Shown here: positions 49,223-57,981 of the stretch, piece after piece
Numbering within the stretch: position 1 is the first letter of the stretch
How the letters are laid out: every line of letters starts with the position of its first letter
Assembly (NCBI RefSeq): GCF_034932185.1
Contig: NZ_JAYGHW010000009.1
Span: forward strand, 1 to 64,000
DNA length: 64,000 bases
Source: Spirulina sp034932185
Lineage (GTDB): Bacteria; Cyanobacteriota; Cyanobacteriia; Cyanobacteriales; Spirulinaceae
Reading direction: 5' to 3'
Notes under the pieces: model-generated
Told to the model about the DNA's origin: nothing
What the model saw: only the letters and a program-made list of their open reading frames with translations
Database searches by the model: none
Program-made: the position numbers and the translations under genes

Positions 49223-50101
49223 ATGATTAACGCCACGATTGAGTATTGTGTGGAGCGGCTCGCAACGGGCTATCGCCAACTTTACGGCTCTGAGCCAAAC
49301 CCTTGGCTCGGCATTCTCACGGAAGCAACCGCTGTGACGCTCAAGGCGATCGCCGCCAGTAATGCCGCCTACCACGATGTTGAGCACACCCTCCTCGTCA
49401 CCCTGACCGGGGAATTACTCCTGCGAGGCAAACAGCAGCGGGAGGGCAATGTCACCGTCACGGATTGGGGCCATTGCCTCTTAGCGTTGCTCTGCCATGA
49501 TATTGGCTATGTACGGGGGGTTTGTGGGGGCGATCGCCCCAGTTATCGCCTCTACACCACAGGGGTAGGGGAGCAAATGATCAGCCTCCCCCCGGAAGCC
49601 ACCGATGCCAGCCTCACCCCCTACCATGTCGATCGCGGTCTCGCCTTTGTGGCAGAACAATGGGGCCAATCCACCGATATCGATCTTCCCCGCATTCAGG
49701 CCGGCATCGACCGCACCCGCTTCCCCATCCCCAAAGGCTCCCCCTATGATCAAAAAAGCGATTACCCCGCTCTGATCCGGGCCGCCGATCTCTTGGGGCA
49801 ATTGGCCGACCCCCGCTATCTGCAAAAACTCCCCGCCCTCTTTGCAGAATTTGCCGAAAATGGCACCAATCAACAATTGGGCTATAGCCATGCGGGGGAT
49901 TTACGGGCGGGGTTTCCCGGTTTTTTCTGGCAGGTGGTTTATCCCTACATTGAACCCAGCCTGCCCTATCTGCAAGCAACCCAGGCGGGTCAGCAGGTGA
50001 TTGCCAACCTTTACGGCAATGTTTTCACCGTGGAGCATGAGGTAAACTCAAGGGCGGTGCAACGGCAGAATTATGGCAAACCCCTTGCATCCAACCCTTA
50101 A
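49223..50101 (+). CDS. HD-domain metal-dependent phosphohydrolase
   Basis: About 292 residues. The histidine and aspartate ligands of an HD hydrolase are visible in NAAYHDVEHTLLVTLTGELL and LLALLCHDIGYVRGVCGGDR, with a third set near YHVDRGLAFV and the aspartate in IRAADLLGQLADPRYL. Substrate unknown; in cyanobacteria this conserved type is distinct from RelA/SpoT and HD-GYP proteins. The ATG at 49223, with TAAGGA upstream, is chosen over the TTG at 49211. Confidence 0.85.
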   Translation: MINATIEYCVERLATGYRQLYGSEPNPWLGILTEATAVTLKAIAASNAAYHDVEHTLLVTLTGELLLRGKQQREGNVTVTDWGHCLLALLCHDIGYVRGVCGGDRPSYRLYTTGVGEQMISLPPEATDASLTPYHVDRGLAFVAEQWGQSTDIDLPRIQAGIDRTRFPIPKGSPYDQKSDYPALIRAADLLGQLADPRYLQKLPALFAEFAENGTNQQLGYSHAGDLRAGFPGFFWQVVYPYIEPSLPYLQATQAGQQVIANLYGNVFTVEHEVNSRAVQRQNYGKPLASNP

Positions 50102-50114
50102 GCCCCCCTTGATC

Positions 50115-50888
50115 ATGCCTAGTTCTGCTCCGCTCCTTGCTCTCGATTTTGATGGTGTGATTTGTAATGGTTTGTCGGAATATTTCCAAACCACCTGCCG
50201 TGCCTATGGCGAAATCTGGGGTGTGGAAAGCTTGGGGGATTGGGAAGCGGATTTTTGTGCGCTGCGGCCGGTGATTGAAAGTGGTTGGGAAATGCCGATT
50301 TTGCTGCGGGCCTTGGCCATGGGGGTAACGCGGGAGGCGATCGCCCAGCGTTGGGCCCCGATCCGCGATGAAATCGTCAAAGCGGAACGGTGCGATCGCA
50401 TTAAAATCGCTACGGTCGTCGATCAGGTGCGCGATCGCTGGATCCAGGAAGATCTCAACGGTTGGCTTGCCCTCCATCACTTTTACCCCGGCATTTTAGA
50501 TCAACTCCAAACCTGGTTAGCGGCGAAAACGCCGGAACTCTGGATCATCAGCACCAAAGAAGGCCGCTTCATTGCCCAACTCCTCCATCAGCAGGGCATC
50601 AACTTCCCCACCGGCCATATTTTCGGCAAAGAAGTCAAACGCCCTAAAGCGGATTCGCTCCGCCAACTGCTTTTCCAGCAGCCTAAAGCTTGGTTTGTGG
50701 AAGACCGGATGGAAACGCTACAAAATATTGCCGATCAGCCCGATCTACAAGTGGTGGAGTTATTCCTCGCGGCTTGGGGCTACAATACCCCCCAAATGCG
50801 GAATTTTGCTGAAAAGCACCCCCGGATTCGGTTGTTGAGTTTGGCGCAGTTTCATGGGGATTTTGGGGAATGGGGGGATAGGGGATAG
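50115..50888 (+). CDS. HAD-superfamily hydrolase
   Basis: 257 residues from the ATG at 50115. Motif I LLALDFDGVICNGL (nucleophile Asp), motif II LWIISTKEGRF, motif III lysine in GKEVKRPKADSLRQLL, motif IV WFVEDRMETLQNI. A helical cap (about 20-130) is present. Phosphatase of unknown substrate. It follows the HD gene by 13 bases in the same direction, so the two are probably co-transcribed. Confidence 0.9.
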   Translation: MPSSAPLLALDFDGVICNGLSEYFQTTCRAYGEIWGVESLGDWEADFCALRPVIESGWEMPILLRALAMGVTREAIAQRWAPIRDEIVKAERCDRIKIATVVDQVRDRWIQEDLNGWLALHHFYPGILDQLQTWLAAKTPELWIISTKEGRFIAQLLHQQGINFPTGHIFGKEVKRPKADSLRQLLFQQPKAWFVEDRMETLQNIADQPDLQVVELFLAAWGYNTPQMRNFAEKHPRIRLLSLAQFHGDFGEWGDRG

Positions 50889-50940
50889 GGAATGGGCAAT
50901 GGGGAATTTTGGTGTAGGGGCGAAAAATTTTTCGCCCCTC
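50864..50940. repeat. GGGAATG-type tandem repeats plus perfect 24-base palindrome
   Basis: A run of GGGGATA/GGGAATG-like heptads (50869-50905) overlaps the HAD 3' end and is joined through TTTTGGTGT to AGGGGCGAAAAATTTTTCGCCCCT (50916-50939), a perfect palindrome and the shortest form of the TAGGGGCG repeat family. The same heptad-palindrome arrangement occurs at 10690-10757. Confidence 0.85.
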
Positions 50941-50947
50941 CGGGGTT

Positions 50948-51154
50948 CTAGCGTTTTAAGAGGGGCAATATTGCCCCGATCAACAAACCCACCGCTACCG
51001 TTGCGGTTAACAGGATGCCAAAGGGGATTTCGACCGATTCCCAGGTGAGGAAGCGGAGAGAGAGGGGGGTGATGTTTTGGATGGAAACGGTGGCCACCAA
51101 GAGGAAGCAACTGCCGAGGATGATGGCGGTGAGGAGGTTGGCGATCGCCCGCAT
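50948..51154 (-). CDS. LapA-domain (DUF1049) small membrane protein
   Basis: 68 residues with two membrane helices, LTAIILGSCFLLVATVSIQN and PFGILLTATVAVGLLIGAILP, flanking a short loop TPLSLRFLTWESVEI. This is the LapA/DUF1049 pattern of small inner-membrane proteins linked in proteobacteria to lipopolysaccharide assembly. Role in cyanobacteria unknown. Ends in KR. Confidence 0.88.
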   Translation of the reverse strand: MRAIANLLTAIILGSCFLLVATVSIQNITPLSLRFLTWESVEIPFGILLTATVAVGLLIGAILPLLKR

Positions 51155-51264
51155 GATTGAATTTCCCTATGCAATTTCGAGCAGAGCGATTAAAATAAAC
51201 CGTAACTCTTGGAGTCGATTGTATCCTAAACCTTAACCCACCCGATTCAGGTCGTTAAACTGCC

Positions 51265-51816
51265 GTGAGTATTTCCGAATCCGCCAACAATAACAGTCTC
51301 CGCAGCGAAATCAGTCGCCTCAAAGAGGAGTTGCAAACCCGTGACCAACTGGTGCAGCAGCTTTCTCAAGAACTTTTCCGCTTGGTGAAGGGCAACACGG
51401 AGTTTATGCCTCAACCGGAATTGTCCGATCGCCACAAGGCAGAAATGCGGATGTTGCGGGAGCAGCTTCAGGAGGTGGAGCAGCAGGTGACGTTCTATCA
51501 ACAGCAGATCACGGCGCGGGATCAGGAAGTCCATGCACTGCGTCGCTCTGTGCAGGAATTGAGCGATCGCAGTCGGATGTTAGAGCAGGCGTTACAGGAA
51601 ATGCCCCACATTTACCGGCGCAAGTTTGAAGAGCGGATGGTGCCGGTGAAGGAAAAAATCGAACGGATTCAACGGGAAAACCGGCAGTTGCACGTTGAAC
51701 TCCAAAGTGTTAGCTATCGCCTCGCGGTGAAAACCCGGCGCACCACCAATAAAGTAGATTTACCCGCCTTCGGTCGCACCCATCCCGGCCCCATCCCCCG
51801 CTTCGGTACGGTCTAG
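51265..51816 (+). CDS. Coiled-coil protein, conserved-type hypothetical
   Basis: 183 residues starting with GTG. Residues about 10-150 are nearly continuous heptads: SLRSEISRLKEELQTRDQLV, EMRMLREQLQEVEQQVTFYQ, QEVHALRRSVQELSDRSRML, then EERMVPVKEKIERIQRENRQ. The tail is basic and Pro-rich (LPAFGRTHPGPIPRFGTV). No membrane segment. Family not recognised; structural or cytoskeletal roles are possible but unsupported. Confidence 0.75.
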   Translation: MSISESANNNSLRSEISRLKEELQTRDQLVQQLSQELFRLVKGNTEFMPQPELSDRHKAEMRMLREQLQEVEQQVTFYQQQITARDQEVHALRRSVQELSDRSRMLEQALQEMPHIYRRKFEERMVPVKEKIERIQRENRQLHVELQSVSYRLAVKTRRTTNKVDLPAFGRTHPGPIPRFGTV

Positions 51817-51872
51817 CCACAAAGTTGAAGGATGAGCAGGGGGGCGATCGCCCCCTAGGATCGGCTAAACCC

Positions 51873-51904
51873 AAAGGGAGAAGGCCCCTACGCCTTCTCC
51901 CTTT
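51873..51904. terminator. Bidirectional hairpin between convergent genes
   Basis: Thirteen-base arms AAAGGGAGAAGGC / GCCTTCTCCCTTT with a six-base loop, lying between the stop of the coiled-coil gene and that of the flotillin gene. Long symmetric stem without a clean T-run; it could work for both strands. Confidence 0.65.
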
Positions 51905-51919
51905 CCGGCAAAGCCCGCG

Positions 51920-51942
51920 CCATAGCAGAGCCATGGCATGAG
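51920..51942. repeat. Partial hairpin unit of the GGCAGAGCC family
   Basis: CCATAGCAGAGCCATGGCATGAG corresponds to the last hairpin plus terminal end of the arrays at 15385-15490 and 23652-23756, without the other three hairpins: a solo remnant. Confidence 0.6.
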
Positions 51943-51962
51943 AGCAAGGGGAAGGCGATCGC

Positions 51963-53813
51963 CTACGCCGAAGTGGAGGGGGGCGGCGTAACGATGCTTA
52001 CGGGCGGTTCCGTTGGAGCGGTTGCCCCCGATACCGGCCCTTGACCGGCATCATTTTGGAGCAGACCCTTCACCTGAGCGATTAATTCCCCTAACTTGCC
52101 CTCTTCTAGGAGGCTATTAATTAACGCTAAACCACTGGTGGAAAACATCAACTGATTAATTTCCCCCATGGTGCTGCCATTACCGCCACCGGGAAACGCA
52201 TAGATTTTCGCATCGCCTAAAATCCCCGGTTGGGGCGCTAAGGCCCGCGCCAATTCTGGCAATTGATCGGCGATTAAGGGGAAAAGCTTTTGAATCACAT
52301 TGGCGGTAATATTGGCCTGATTTAAGGCATTATCCGCTTCAATTAACGCCCGTTTCCCCTCCGCTTCTGCCAACTCCTTAAAGCGATTGGCTTCCGCTAA
52401 GGTGCGAATGGATTCGGCTTCGAGTTCGGCGGCTTGGCGGGCAATTTCCGCTTGACGACGACGGCGAAATACATCGATTTCGACGACGTTTTGATCGGCG
52501 ATTTGTTTTTCCTGGGCAGATTGTTCCGCTTGAATCAGGGAGAGACGGCGGGCCCGCTCGGCCTCTTCCACTGCTTTAGCTGTCACCACCGCAGATTCTG
52601 CGGTGGCTTTTTCTGCTTCCGTGGCGAGGCGTTCCCGCTCTTTGTTGACAATGGCGATCGCCGCCTGTTGTTGGGCAATTTTCGACTCTTGATCCGCTTC
52701 CGCCACCTCAATTTGCGCTCGCAGTCGTGCCGATTCTACCTCTTGATTTTGGAGAATTTTATTGCGCTCAATTTTGGCCAATTCCTGATCCTGAGCCTCC
52801 TGAATTTCCCGCGCTTTTTGGGCTTTGAGAGCTTCAAGTTCCTGATTTTTAGTCAGGCGGAGAGCTTCCAATTCTTGGGCTTGATTGAGTTTTGCCTCTT
52901 CTTTAGCCTGCACAATCGCCAGGGTTTTCTTCTCAGCATCTCGTTCTTGCTCCTCAATTAAAACCTGCGTGGTTAACTCCACCTCCCGCTTTTGTTGGAT
53001 CGAGCGTTGAATGGTTTCGGTGCGTAGCCTCACCCCTTGGGCATCGAAAAAGTTATTTTCGTCGTAGGTATCGCTTTCTTCAATTTCAGAAATGGCAATA
53101 TTGTTCAGCGTTAACCCGACTTTTTTAAGATCCTGCTGAATCAAATTCAATACTTCATCCGCAAACCCCAACTTATCCGAGTCAATTTCCGCCAAACTCT
53201 TCCGTTTTGCCGCCGCCCGAATCGCATCATCAGCCCGTTTTTCCAAGGCTTCTTTAATATCCGGCTCGGCAATTTTGCCCTGCTTAGAAAGCCGCGCCGC
53301 CGCCATACTCACATCCTGATCCACCGCATTAATGCAAACATAAAAAGTGACGCGCATACTAGCCCGTAAATAATCCTGAGTCCGTACTGCTAAGGCCCCA
53401 GTGCGCTCCACATCAATAGAGATTTCCCGCAACGGCACACGGGTCAATTCATGAAATCCGGGTAAAACAATGCAGCCCCCATTGAGAATTACACTTTTTT
53501 GCTTACTAAATAATCCCCCCGTGCGGACAAAAGCTTCGTTATTGGGGGTAATTACATAAAACAGTTTGTACGTCCACAATGCTAGGAGCAAAAAGACAAT
53601 AATGCTCACCAAACCCGCCACACCAATCAACAGCGTTCCCCCCATATTCACCAAGGTTTCACCCACAGGCGTGCTGGGGTTGGCTTGGGCGAGGATCATC
53701 GGTTCGGTTTGGGTTTGACGGTGAGGCAGGTAATCTCGGCTCGATTGAGGCTGGGGGGTTTCCAGTGTGGCTAAATCCGGGAGGGATTGCAGCAGGTGAA
53801 ACCAAACGTTCAT
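51963..53813 (-). CDS. Flotillin-like SPFH/band-7 protein
   Basis: 616 residues from the ATG at 53813. Order: about 60 variable residues, one membrane helix (LLIGVAGLVSIIVFLLLALWTYKLF, near 57-81), SPFH domain (FVRTGGLFSKQKSVILNGGCIVLPGFHELTRVPLREISIDVERTG... to about 270), then a very long Glu/Ala/Gln-rich coiled coil (about 280-500) with QELEALKAQKAREIQEAQDQ, and a Gly/Ser-Pro tail. This is the YqiK/FloT type that scaffolds membrane microdomains. The upstream gene, 5 bases away, encodes a YqiJ-like partner. Confidence 0.92.
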   Translation of the reverse strand: MNVWFHLLQSLPDLATLETPQPQSSRDYLPHRQTQTEPMILAQANPSTPVGETLVNMGGTLLIGVAGLVSIIVFLLLALWTYKLFYVITPNNEAFVRTGGLFSKQKSVILNGGCIVLPGFHELTRVPLREISIDVERTGALAVRTQDYLRASMRVTFYVCINAVDQDVSMAAARLSKQGKIAEPDIKEALEKRADDAIRAAAKRKSLAEIDSDKLGFADEVLNLIQQDLKKVGLTLNNIAISEIEESDTYDENNFFDAQGVRLRTETIQRSIQQKREVELTTQVLIEEQERDAEKKTLAIVQAKEEAKLNQAQELEALRLTKNQELEALKAQKAREIQEAQDQELAKIERNKILQNQEVESARLRAQIEVAEADQESKIAQQQAAIAIVNKERERLATEAEKATAESAVVTAKAVEEAERARRLSLIQAEQSAQEKQIADQNVVEIDVFRRRRQAEIARQAAELEAESIRTLAEANRFKELAEAEGKRALIEADNALNQANITANVIQKLFPLIADQLPELARALAPQPGILGDAKIYAFPGGGNGSTMGEINQLMFSTSGLALINSLLEEGKLGELIAQVKGLLQNDAGQGPVSGATAPTEPPVSIVTPPPSTSA

Positions 53814-53818
53814 GACAA

Positions 53819-54502
53819 TTAACTCCGAGTGTCTTGAATAGAATTGTTTTGACGCAACCAACGGTCTTCGTCGGCACTGTCTTTGGCAATGACGAGATAG
53901 GCGCGATCGCTTTGATCAATGACGAGGACTTGATCGCCTCGGTGGGGGGTAAAGGTGGCCCAGTGGGGCAGGGCGGCGCTGATCGTGACGAGGCTGTTAT
54001 AGGGGTCGGTGACATCGACTTGACCGACTTTGCCCTCGGTGAGTTTGGGTAAATTTTGGCTGGCAACCGTACCGAAGCAACCGATGAGGCGATCGCCCCC
54101 TGCATCCTCTCCAAAGGGGGCCAACAACTGCCCAATGGGCCGACAGAACAACGCCCCCAAATAGAGGGCAACTCCCAAGGAACTCAGGAAAATCAGGCCA
54201 CTCCAGCCGATGACTCGATGGGGCATTGCCCCCAATAGATGGCCCGCTGTGGCATTGAACAACCAGCCCAAGAGGCCCCACAGGCTTAAATCCGTCGCCA
54301 GCAGCAACAGTAATGGCGTGCGCCCTAGGCCCAACCACAGCAAAAGCGGCAACACCCCCCCAGCATTGAGGTCGGCGGCATCTACATCTCCTTCGAGGTC
54401 TAGCTCATCATCGCCACCCCCCGTGGCCATCACCAGGATAAACAAGATAAAACCGAGACCCAAAATAATCCAGTAGGGGAGGTTGGCAAGGCTATAGAGC
54501 AT
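53819..54502 (-). CDS. YqiJ/NfeD-like membrane protein with OB fold
   Basis: 227 residues: helices NLPYWIILGLGFILFILVMA, PLLLWLGLGRTPLLLLLATDLSLWG and VIGWSGLIFLSSLGVALYLG, then a soluble OB-fold-like domain (LIGCFGTVASQNLPKLTEGKVGQVDVTD... GDQVLVIDQSDRAYLV, about 140-215). The OB fold and membrane layout match YqiJ/NfeD proteins, which are encoded next to flotillins. It is directly upstream of the flotillin gene in one operon. Confidence 0.87.
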   Translation of the reverse strand: MLYSLANLPYWIILGLGFILFILVMATGGGDDELDLEGDVDAADLNAGGVLPLLLWLGLGRTPLLLLLATDLSLWGLLGWLFNATAGHLLGAMPHRVIGWSGLIFLSSLGVALYLGALFCRPIGQLLAPFGEDAGGDRLIGCFGTVASQNLPKLTEGKVGQVDVTDPYNSLVTISAALPHWATFTPHRGDQVLVIDQSDRAYLVIAKDSADEDRWLRQNNSIQDTRS

Positions 54503-54670
54503 AGGAGAGAGAAGGCGATCGCTATCCTCCCTAGCCTAGGCCCGGATTCCGAAAATGTCTAAGGATCACCATGATTTTTAATGTTTCGCGGGGCAACCCA
54601 TGACCCACTTTGGGGCAAGAAACAAATTAGAATAGATCCGTAAACCCCCACCCCTTGCCCGCGAATATCC

Positions 54671-55765
54671 ATGCAATTTATTGACTACGCCGAAATCGAA
54701 GTAAAAGCCGGAGATGGGGGGGATGGTATCGTTGCCTTTCGTCGCGAAAAATATGTGCCGGCCGGTGGCCCCGCTGGGGGCAATGGTGGCCGAGGGGGTT
54801 CGGTGTACCTTGAAGCCGTGGAGCAGTTACAAACGCTGCTGGATTTTAAATATTTGCGCCTGTTCAAAGCCGATAACGGCAAGCGGGGCGGCCCGAATAA
54901 ATGTGCTGGCCCATCGGGGGAAGATCTAACGATTAAAGTCCCCTGCGGCACGATGGTTTATCGCCTTGACCCGGAAACGGAAACGGAGGAGTTGATTGGC
55001 GATCTGGTTTATCCCCAGCAGCGGCTCCGGATTGCGGTGGGGGGCAAGGGTGGTTTAGGCAATCATTGTTTTCTCACCAACCATAACCGCGCTCCGGAGT
55101 TGGCCCTACCGGGTCGAGAGGGGGAACATTTTTATCTGCGCTTGGAGTTGAAATTATTGGCGGAGGTGGGGTTAATTGGTTTGCCCAATGCGGGGAAATC
55201 GACGTTAATTTCGGCTCTCTCTTCGGCTCGGCCCAAGATTGCCGATTATCCCTTTACAACCCTTGTCCCGAATTTGGGGGTTGTGCGTCGCCCGACGGGG
55301 GATGGCACGGTATTTGCGGATATTCCCGGTTTAATTGCGGGGGCCCATGCGGGGGTCGGTTTGGGCCATGACTTTTTGCGCCACATTGAGCGGACGCGGG
55401 TTTTGGTGCATCTCGTTGATGTCACCGCTGATGATCCCCTCAAGGATTACCGAACGATCCAGGCGGAATTAGCGGCCTATGGTCGGGGGTTGAGCGATCG
55501 CCCCCAAATTCTCGCCCTCAATAAAATCGATGCCCTTGATCCGGAAATGAGTGGGTTTATTCAGTCGGAATTCGCGGCGATCACCCCTGATCCCATTTTT
55601 CTAATCTCGGCGGTATCCCATCAGGGTTTAGATCCGATGTTGCATCATGTTTGGCAGGTGTTGGATGCGGCGGTGGCCCAAGCGAAGGAGGAGGAGGAGG
55701 AGGAGGAGGGGCGATCGCTCCCTCCCATGACAGCAGAAGCGATGTTTACCCATTCGCTCGGTTGA
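54671..55765 (+). CDS. obgE: ObgE/CgtA GTPase
   Basis: 364-residue essential GTPase linked to 50S ribosome assembly and stress. Glycine-rich Obg fold first (AEIEVKAGDGGDGIVAFRRE, GGPAGGNGGRGGSV, to about 158), then the G domain: G1 GLPNAGKSTLI, switch PFTTLVPNLGVV, G3 DIPGLI, G4 NKID, G5 SAVSHQG. After the G domain there is only a short tail with seven consecutive glutamates (near 341-347), instead of the longer OCT domain of some homologues. Complete; start ATG is canonical. Confidence 0.97.
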   Translation: MQFIDYAEIEVKAGDGGDGIVAFRREKYVPAGGPAGGNGGRGGSVYLEAVEQLQTLLDFKYLRLFKADNGKRGGPNKCAGPSGEDLTIKVPCGTMVYRLDPETETEELIGDLVYPQQRLRIAVGGKGGLGNHCFLTNHNRAPELALPGREGEHFYLRLELKLLAEVGLIGLPNAGKSTLISALSSARPKIADYPFTTLVPNLGVVRRPTGDGTVFADIPGLIAGAHAGVGLGHDFLRHIERTRVLVHLVDVTADDPLKDYRTIQAELAAYGRGLSDRPQILALNKIDALDPEMSGFIQSEFAAITPDPIFLISAVSHQGLDPMLHHVWQVLDAAVAQAKEEEEEEEGRSLPPMTAEAMFTHSLG

Positions 55766-55885
55766 CATCCTCTGTTGATTTGACTCTTCTGGCTTTCAAG
55801 GAACGCGATCTTCAATCAGTCTCCAAAAACCTGTTACCGGAGTTAATCTTCTGACTCCTTTTATGCGCCCTAGCGTTGATCTGCG

Positions 55886-55935
55886 TAGGGGCGAAGAGTT
55901 TTTGTGCCTCCGGCAGGCTTACACCAACGCCCCTA
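55886..55935. repeat. TAGGGGCG palindromic repeat, full copy, inverted
   Basis: TAGGGGCGAAGAGTTTTTGTGCCTCCGG..CTTACACCAACGCCCCTA, the reverse orientation of the copy at 18191-18240, between obgE and the methyltransferase gene. Outer arms TAGGGGCG/CGCCCCTA are exact. Confidence 0.85.
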
Positions 55936-55983
55936 AATCACCCACTTTACACGCTCTCATTAAGCGGATTCCATATGAGTTGG

Positions 55984-57150
55984 CTAAGACTCACAATTGA
56001 TAACTTTGGATAGAGATCTTGCTATACAATAACCCAGTTCTACCGGTACAGCATTGCCAATTTGTCGCATAGATTCTGTCCATGAACCAAAAATTCTATA
56101 GTTTTCTGGAAAGGTTTGAATTCGTTTAGCTTCAAATGTTGTGTAATAACGGATTTGACCATCTGGATAACGAATCATATTTTCCCCGCCAGGAACACCG
56201 TGATCACCTGCCTTGAGTGTTTTAGATGGCATATCAATATAACTACCAGTATGACCAGGATATGACCGAGCACCTTCTCTTAAAATATGCTCGATATTAA
56301 AACTCCCTTCATGATCAGGCCTTGGTAGTTTTCCAATTTGATCACGAACTGTTTTCCAGGGCTTTAGATGCGGAGGAAAAAAAGTAGGTTGTTCCAGCAA
56401 GTGATCAATTCGCTGCCTTGTCCTTTTATCTAAGTATTCAAATTTTGACGGTTTAATATTATGCTTTTTCCAGTAATCAAAACTAACAAATTGTGACCAT
56501 AACAAAGAATCTAAAGAGTGAGATTCTTGAGGGAAAGACCATTCAAGATTTAGATCTTCTCTTATGCCAACAATAAAAACTCGCTCACGACGTTGAGGAA
56601 TTCCATAATTTGCTGCATCTAACAAACGAAAAGTAACATTGTACTTAACCCCATTATGTTTTCCTGAACCATGGATCTTTTTGAGTTTTTCTCGGTGATC
56701 TTTCCAGCATTCTGATGATTTAAGCTCAACTTGAGGATATGTCAATCTTAAAATGATGTAATCAAAATAGCTGTTAAATGACTTCCGCAGCAGACCTTTA
56801 ACATTTTCAAGGATAAAAGCTTTCGGTGTACACATACTGATTGCTTGACAAGCATAAGGAAACATATCCCGTTGATCTGTATTCCCCTGGTGCTTTCCTC
56901 CCAATGAAAAAGGTTGGCATGGAGGGCCGCCAGAGATGATATCAATATGTCCAAACTGATCAAATTTAAATGTACGAACATCACTGTTATAAATAAGTTG
57001 ATTGTCATAGTTGTTGGCCAATGTTAAACAAGCATCACTATTTATTTCAACAAAAGCTTTGTGCTGAATTCCAGCCATCTCTAATCCTTTTGCCAATCCA
57101 CCTGCACCCGTAAACAATTCTAGACAAGATAACTTAGGCATCTTCTTCAC
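55984..57150 (-). CDS. DNA (cytosine-5) methyltransferase
   Basis: 388-residue C5-methyltransferase. Motif I LELFTGAGGLAKGL, motif IV GGPPCQPFSLGGK (catalytic Cys near residue 78), motif VI ILENVKGL, motif VIII RLLDAANYGIPQRRERVFIVGI, motif IX/X RIQTFPENYRIFGSWTESMRQIGNAVPVELG. The gene starts inside the 3' end of the endonuclease gene (17-base overlap) and is AT-rich. By pairing with an Eco29kI-like nuclease it should protect CCGCGG, but the target sequence is inferred. Confidence 0.95.
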   Translation of the reverse strand: MKKMPKLSCLELFTGAGGLAKGLEMAGIQHKAFVEINSDACLTLANNYDNQLIYNSDVRTFKFDQFGHIDIISGGPPCQPFSLGGKHQGNTDQRDMFPYACQAISMCTPKAFILENVKGLLRKSFNSYFDYIILRLTYPQVELKSSECWKDHREKLKKIHGSGKHNGVKYNVTFRLLDAANYGIPQRRERVFIVGIREDLNLEWSFPQESHSLDSLLWSQFVSFDYWKKHNIKPSKFEYLDKRTRQRIDHLLEQPTFFPPHLKPWKTVRDQIGKLPRPDHEGSFNIEHILREGARSYPGHTGSYIDMPSKTLKAGDHGVPGGENMIRYPDGQIRYYTTFEAKRIQTFPENYRIFGSWTESMRQIGNAVPVELGYCIARSLSKVINCES

Positions 57151-57781
57151 TATTCAACCCAGCCATAAAATTTTCAATACTTTGAAGCAGTACCTCTTGA
57201 TTGGCAGGTACGCCTTGACATTTATCAGCCCAAGACCGACCTGGATGGCAAACATCCCAGTCTGATTTAGCTTGCTCATATCTACCTTTGCCAGGATCGT
57301 GATTACCAAATCCATCGATCAAAGTATTCCAAATAGGTTGATATTTTCTAATTAGTGCAGCTTCTACTGTACCAATCAAATCACCTTCCTTTCCTTCAAG
57401 AATCATGAATCGGCAGAAAAAATCGCCAATATCTAAGCCTTCTCCAAGATTGATGCTGCGGCTATGTTCCCGAATTCGATTGTTCAGTTCATAGCTTCTG
57501 GTATTTTCGGATAATCCTTGCCTAGCTTGCCGCCAACCTTTTGGCACTGCTTTGCCAATATAAATGGGTATATGAAAAGCTGTTCTATTAACTAAATGAA
57601 ATTTTGAATAAATCCCCGTTTTAGCAATAGAATAAATTGCATAGACACCTGTACCATGGAAACGCTCTGCAATAGAAATCGAATGCACAGGAGTTCCATT
57701 AAAAAAACGGATTGTGTCTTTTATAATTTCTTCAAAGTCAGGAGAAAGATATATATGTTTAGAGCGGTCAAAAATATTCAT
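57134..57781 (-). CDS. Eco29kI-like type II restriction endonuclease (GIY-YIG)
   Basis: 215 residues with a GIY-YIG nuclease core: GVYAIYSIAKTGIYSKF, then IPIYIGKAVPKGWRQAR, the downstream helix RIREHSR, the catalytic glutamate region GTVEAALIRKYQPIWN, and the Eco29kI-type block GFGNHDPGKGRYEQAKSDWDVCHPGRSWA. Eco29kI cuts CCGCGG. The gene overlaps the methyltransferase, nuclease first. AT-rich composition and the two-gene layout point to horizontal acquisition. Confidence 0.88.
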   Translation of the reverse strand: MNIFDRSKHIYLSPDFEEIIKDTIRFFNGTPVHSISIAERFHGTGVYAIYSIAKTGIYSKFHLVNRTAFHIPIYIGKAVPKGWRQARQGLSENTRSYELNNRIREHSRSINLGEGLDIGDFFCRFMILEGKEGDLIGTVEAALIRKYQPIWNTLIDGFGNHDPGKGRYEQAKSDWDVCHPGRSWADKCQGVPANQEVLLQSIENFMAGLNSEEDA

Positions 57782-57981
57782 ATAGAGGAAGTTTAGATCA
57801 AGATCTGTAAGTGTGAGAACCGTTCATGATATTAGATCGCACTGTGTTAAACGATACGTCAGACAAAATTGAACGATCAAGTTATTATTGATCCCGCCTG
57901 ACGCACCCTACTTTTCCAACAACTAATTGTTGTTCTTCCCTTCCAGTTCACTGTCATTTCAAGGGCTGACGCACCCTCTTT

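Noticed and set aside
52434..52961. Plus-strand 175-residue Leu/Phe-rich frame inside the flotillin gene
   Set aside because: Antisense of the coiled-coil region, where Glu/Lys codons read as Phe/Leu; flotillin is the real gene.
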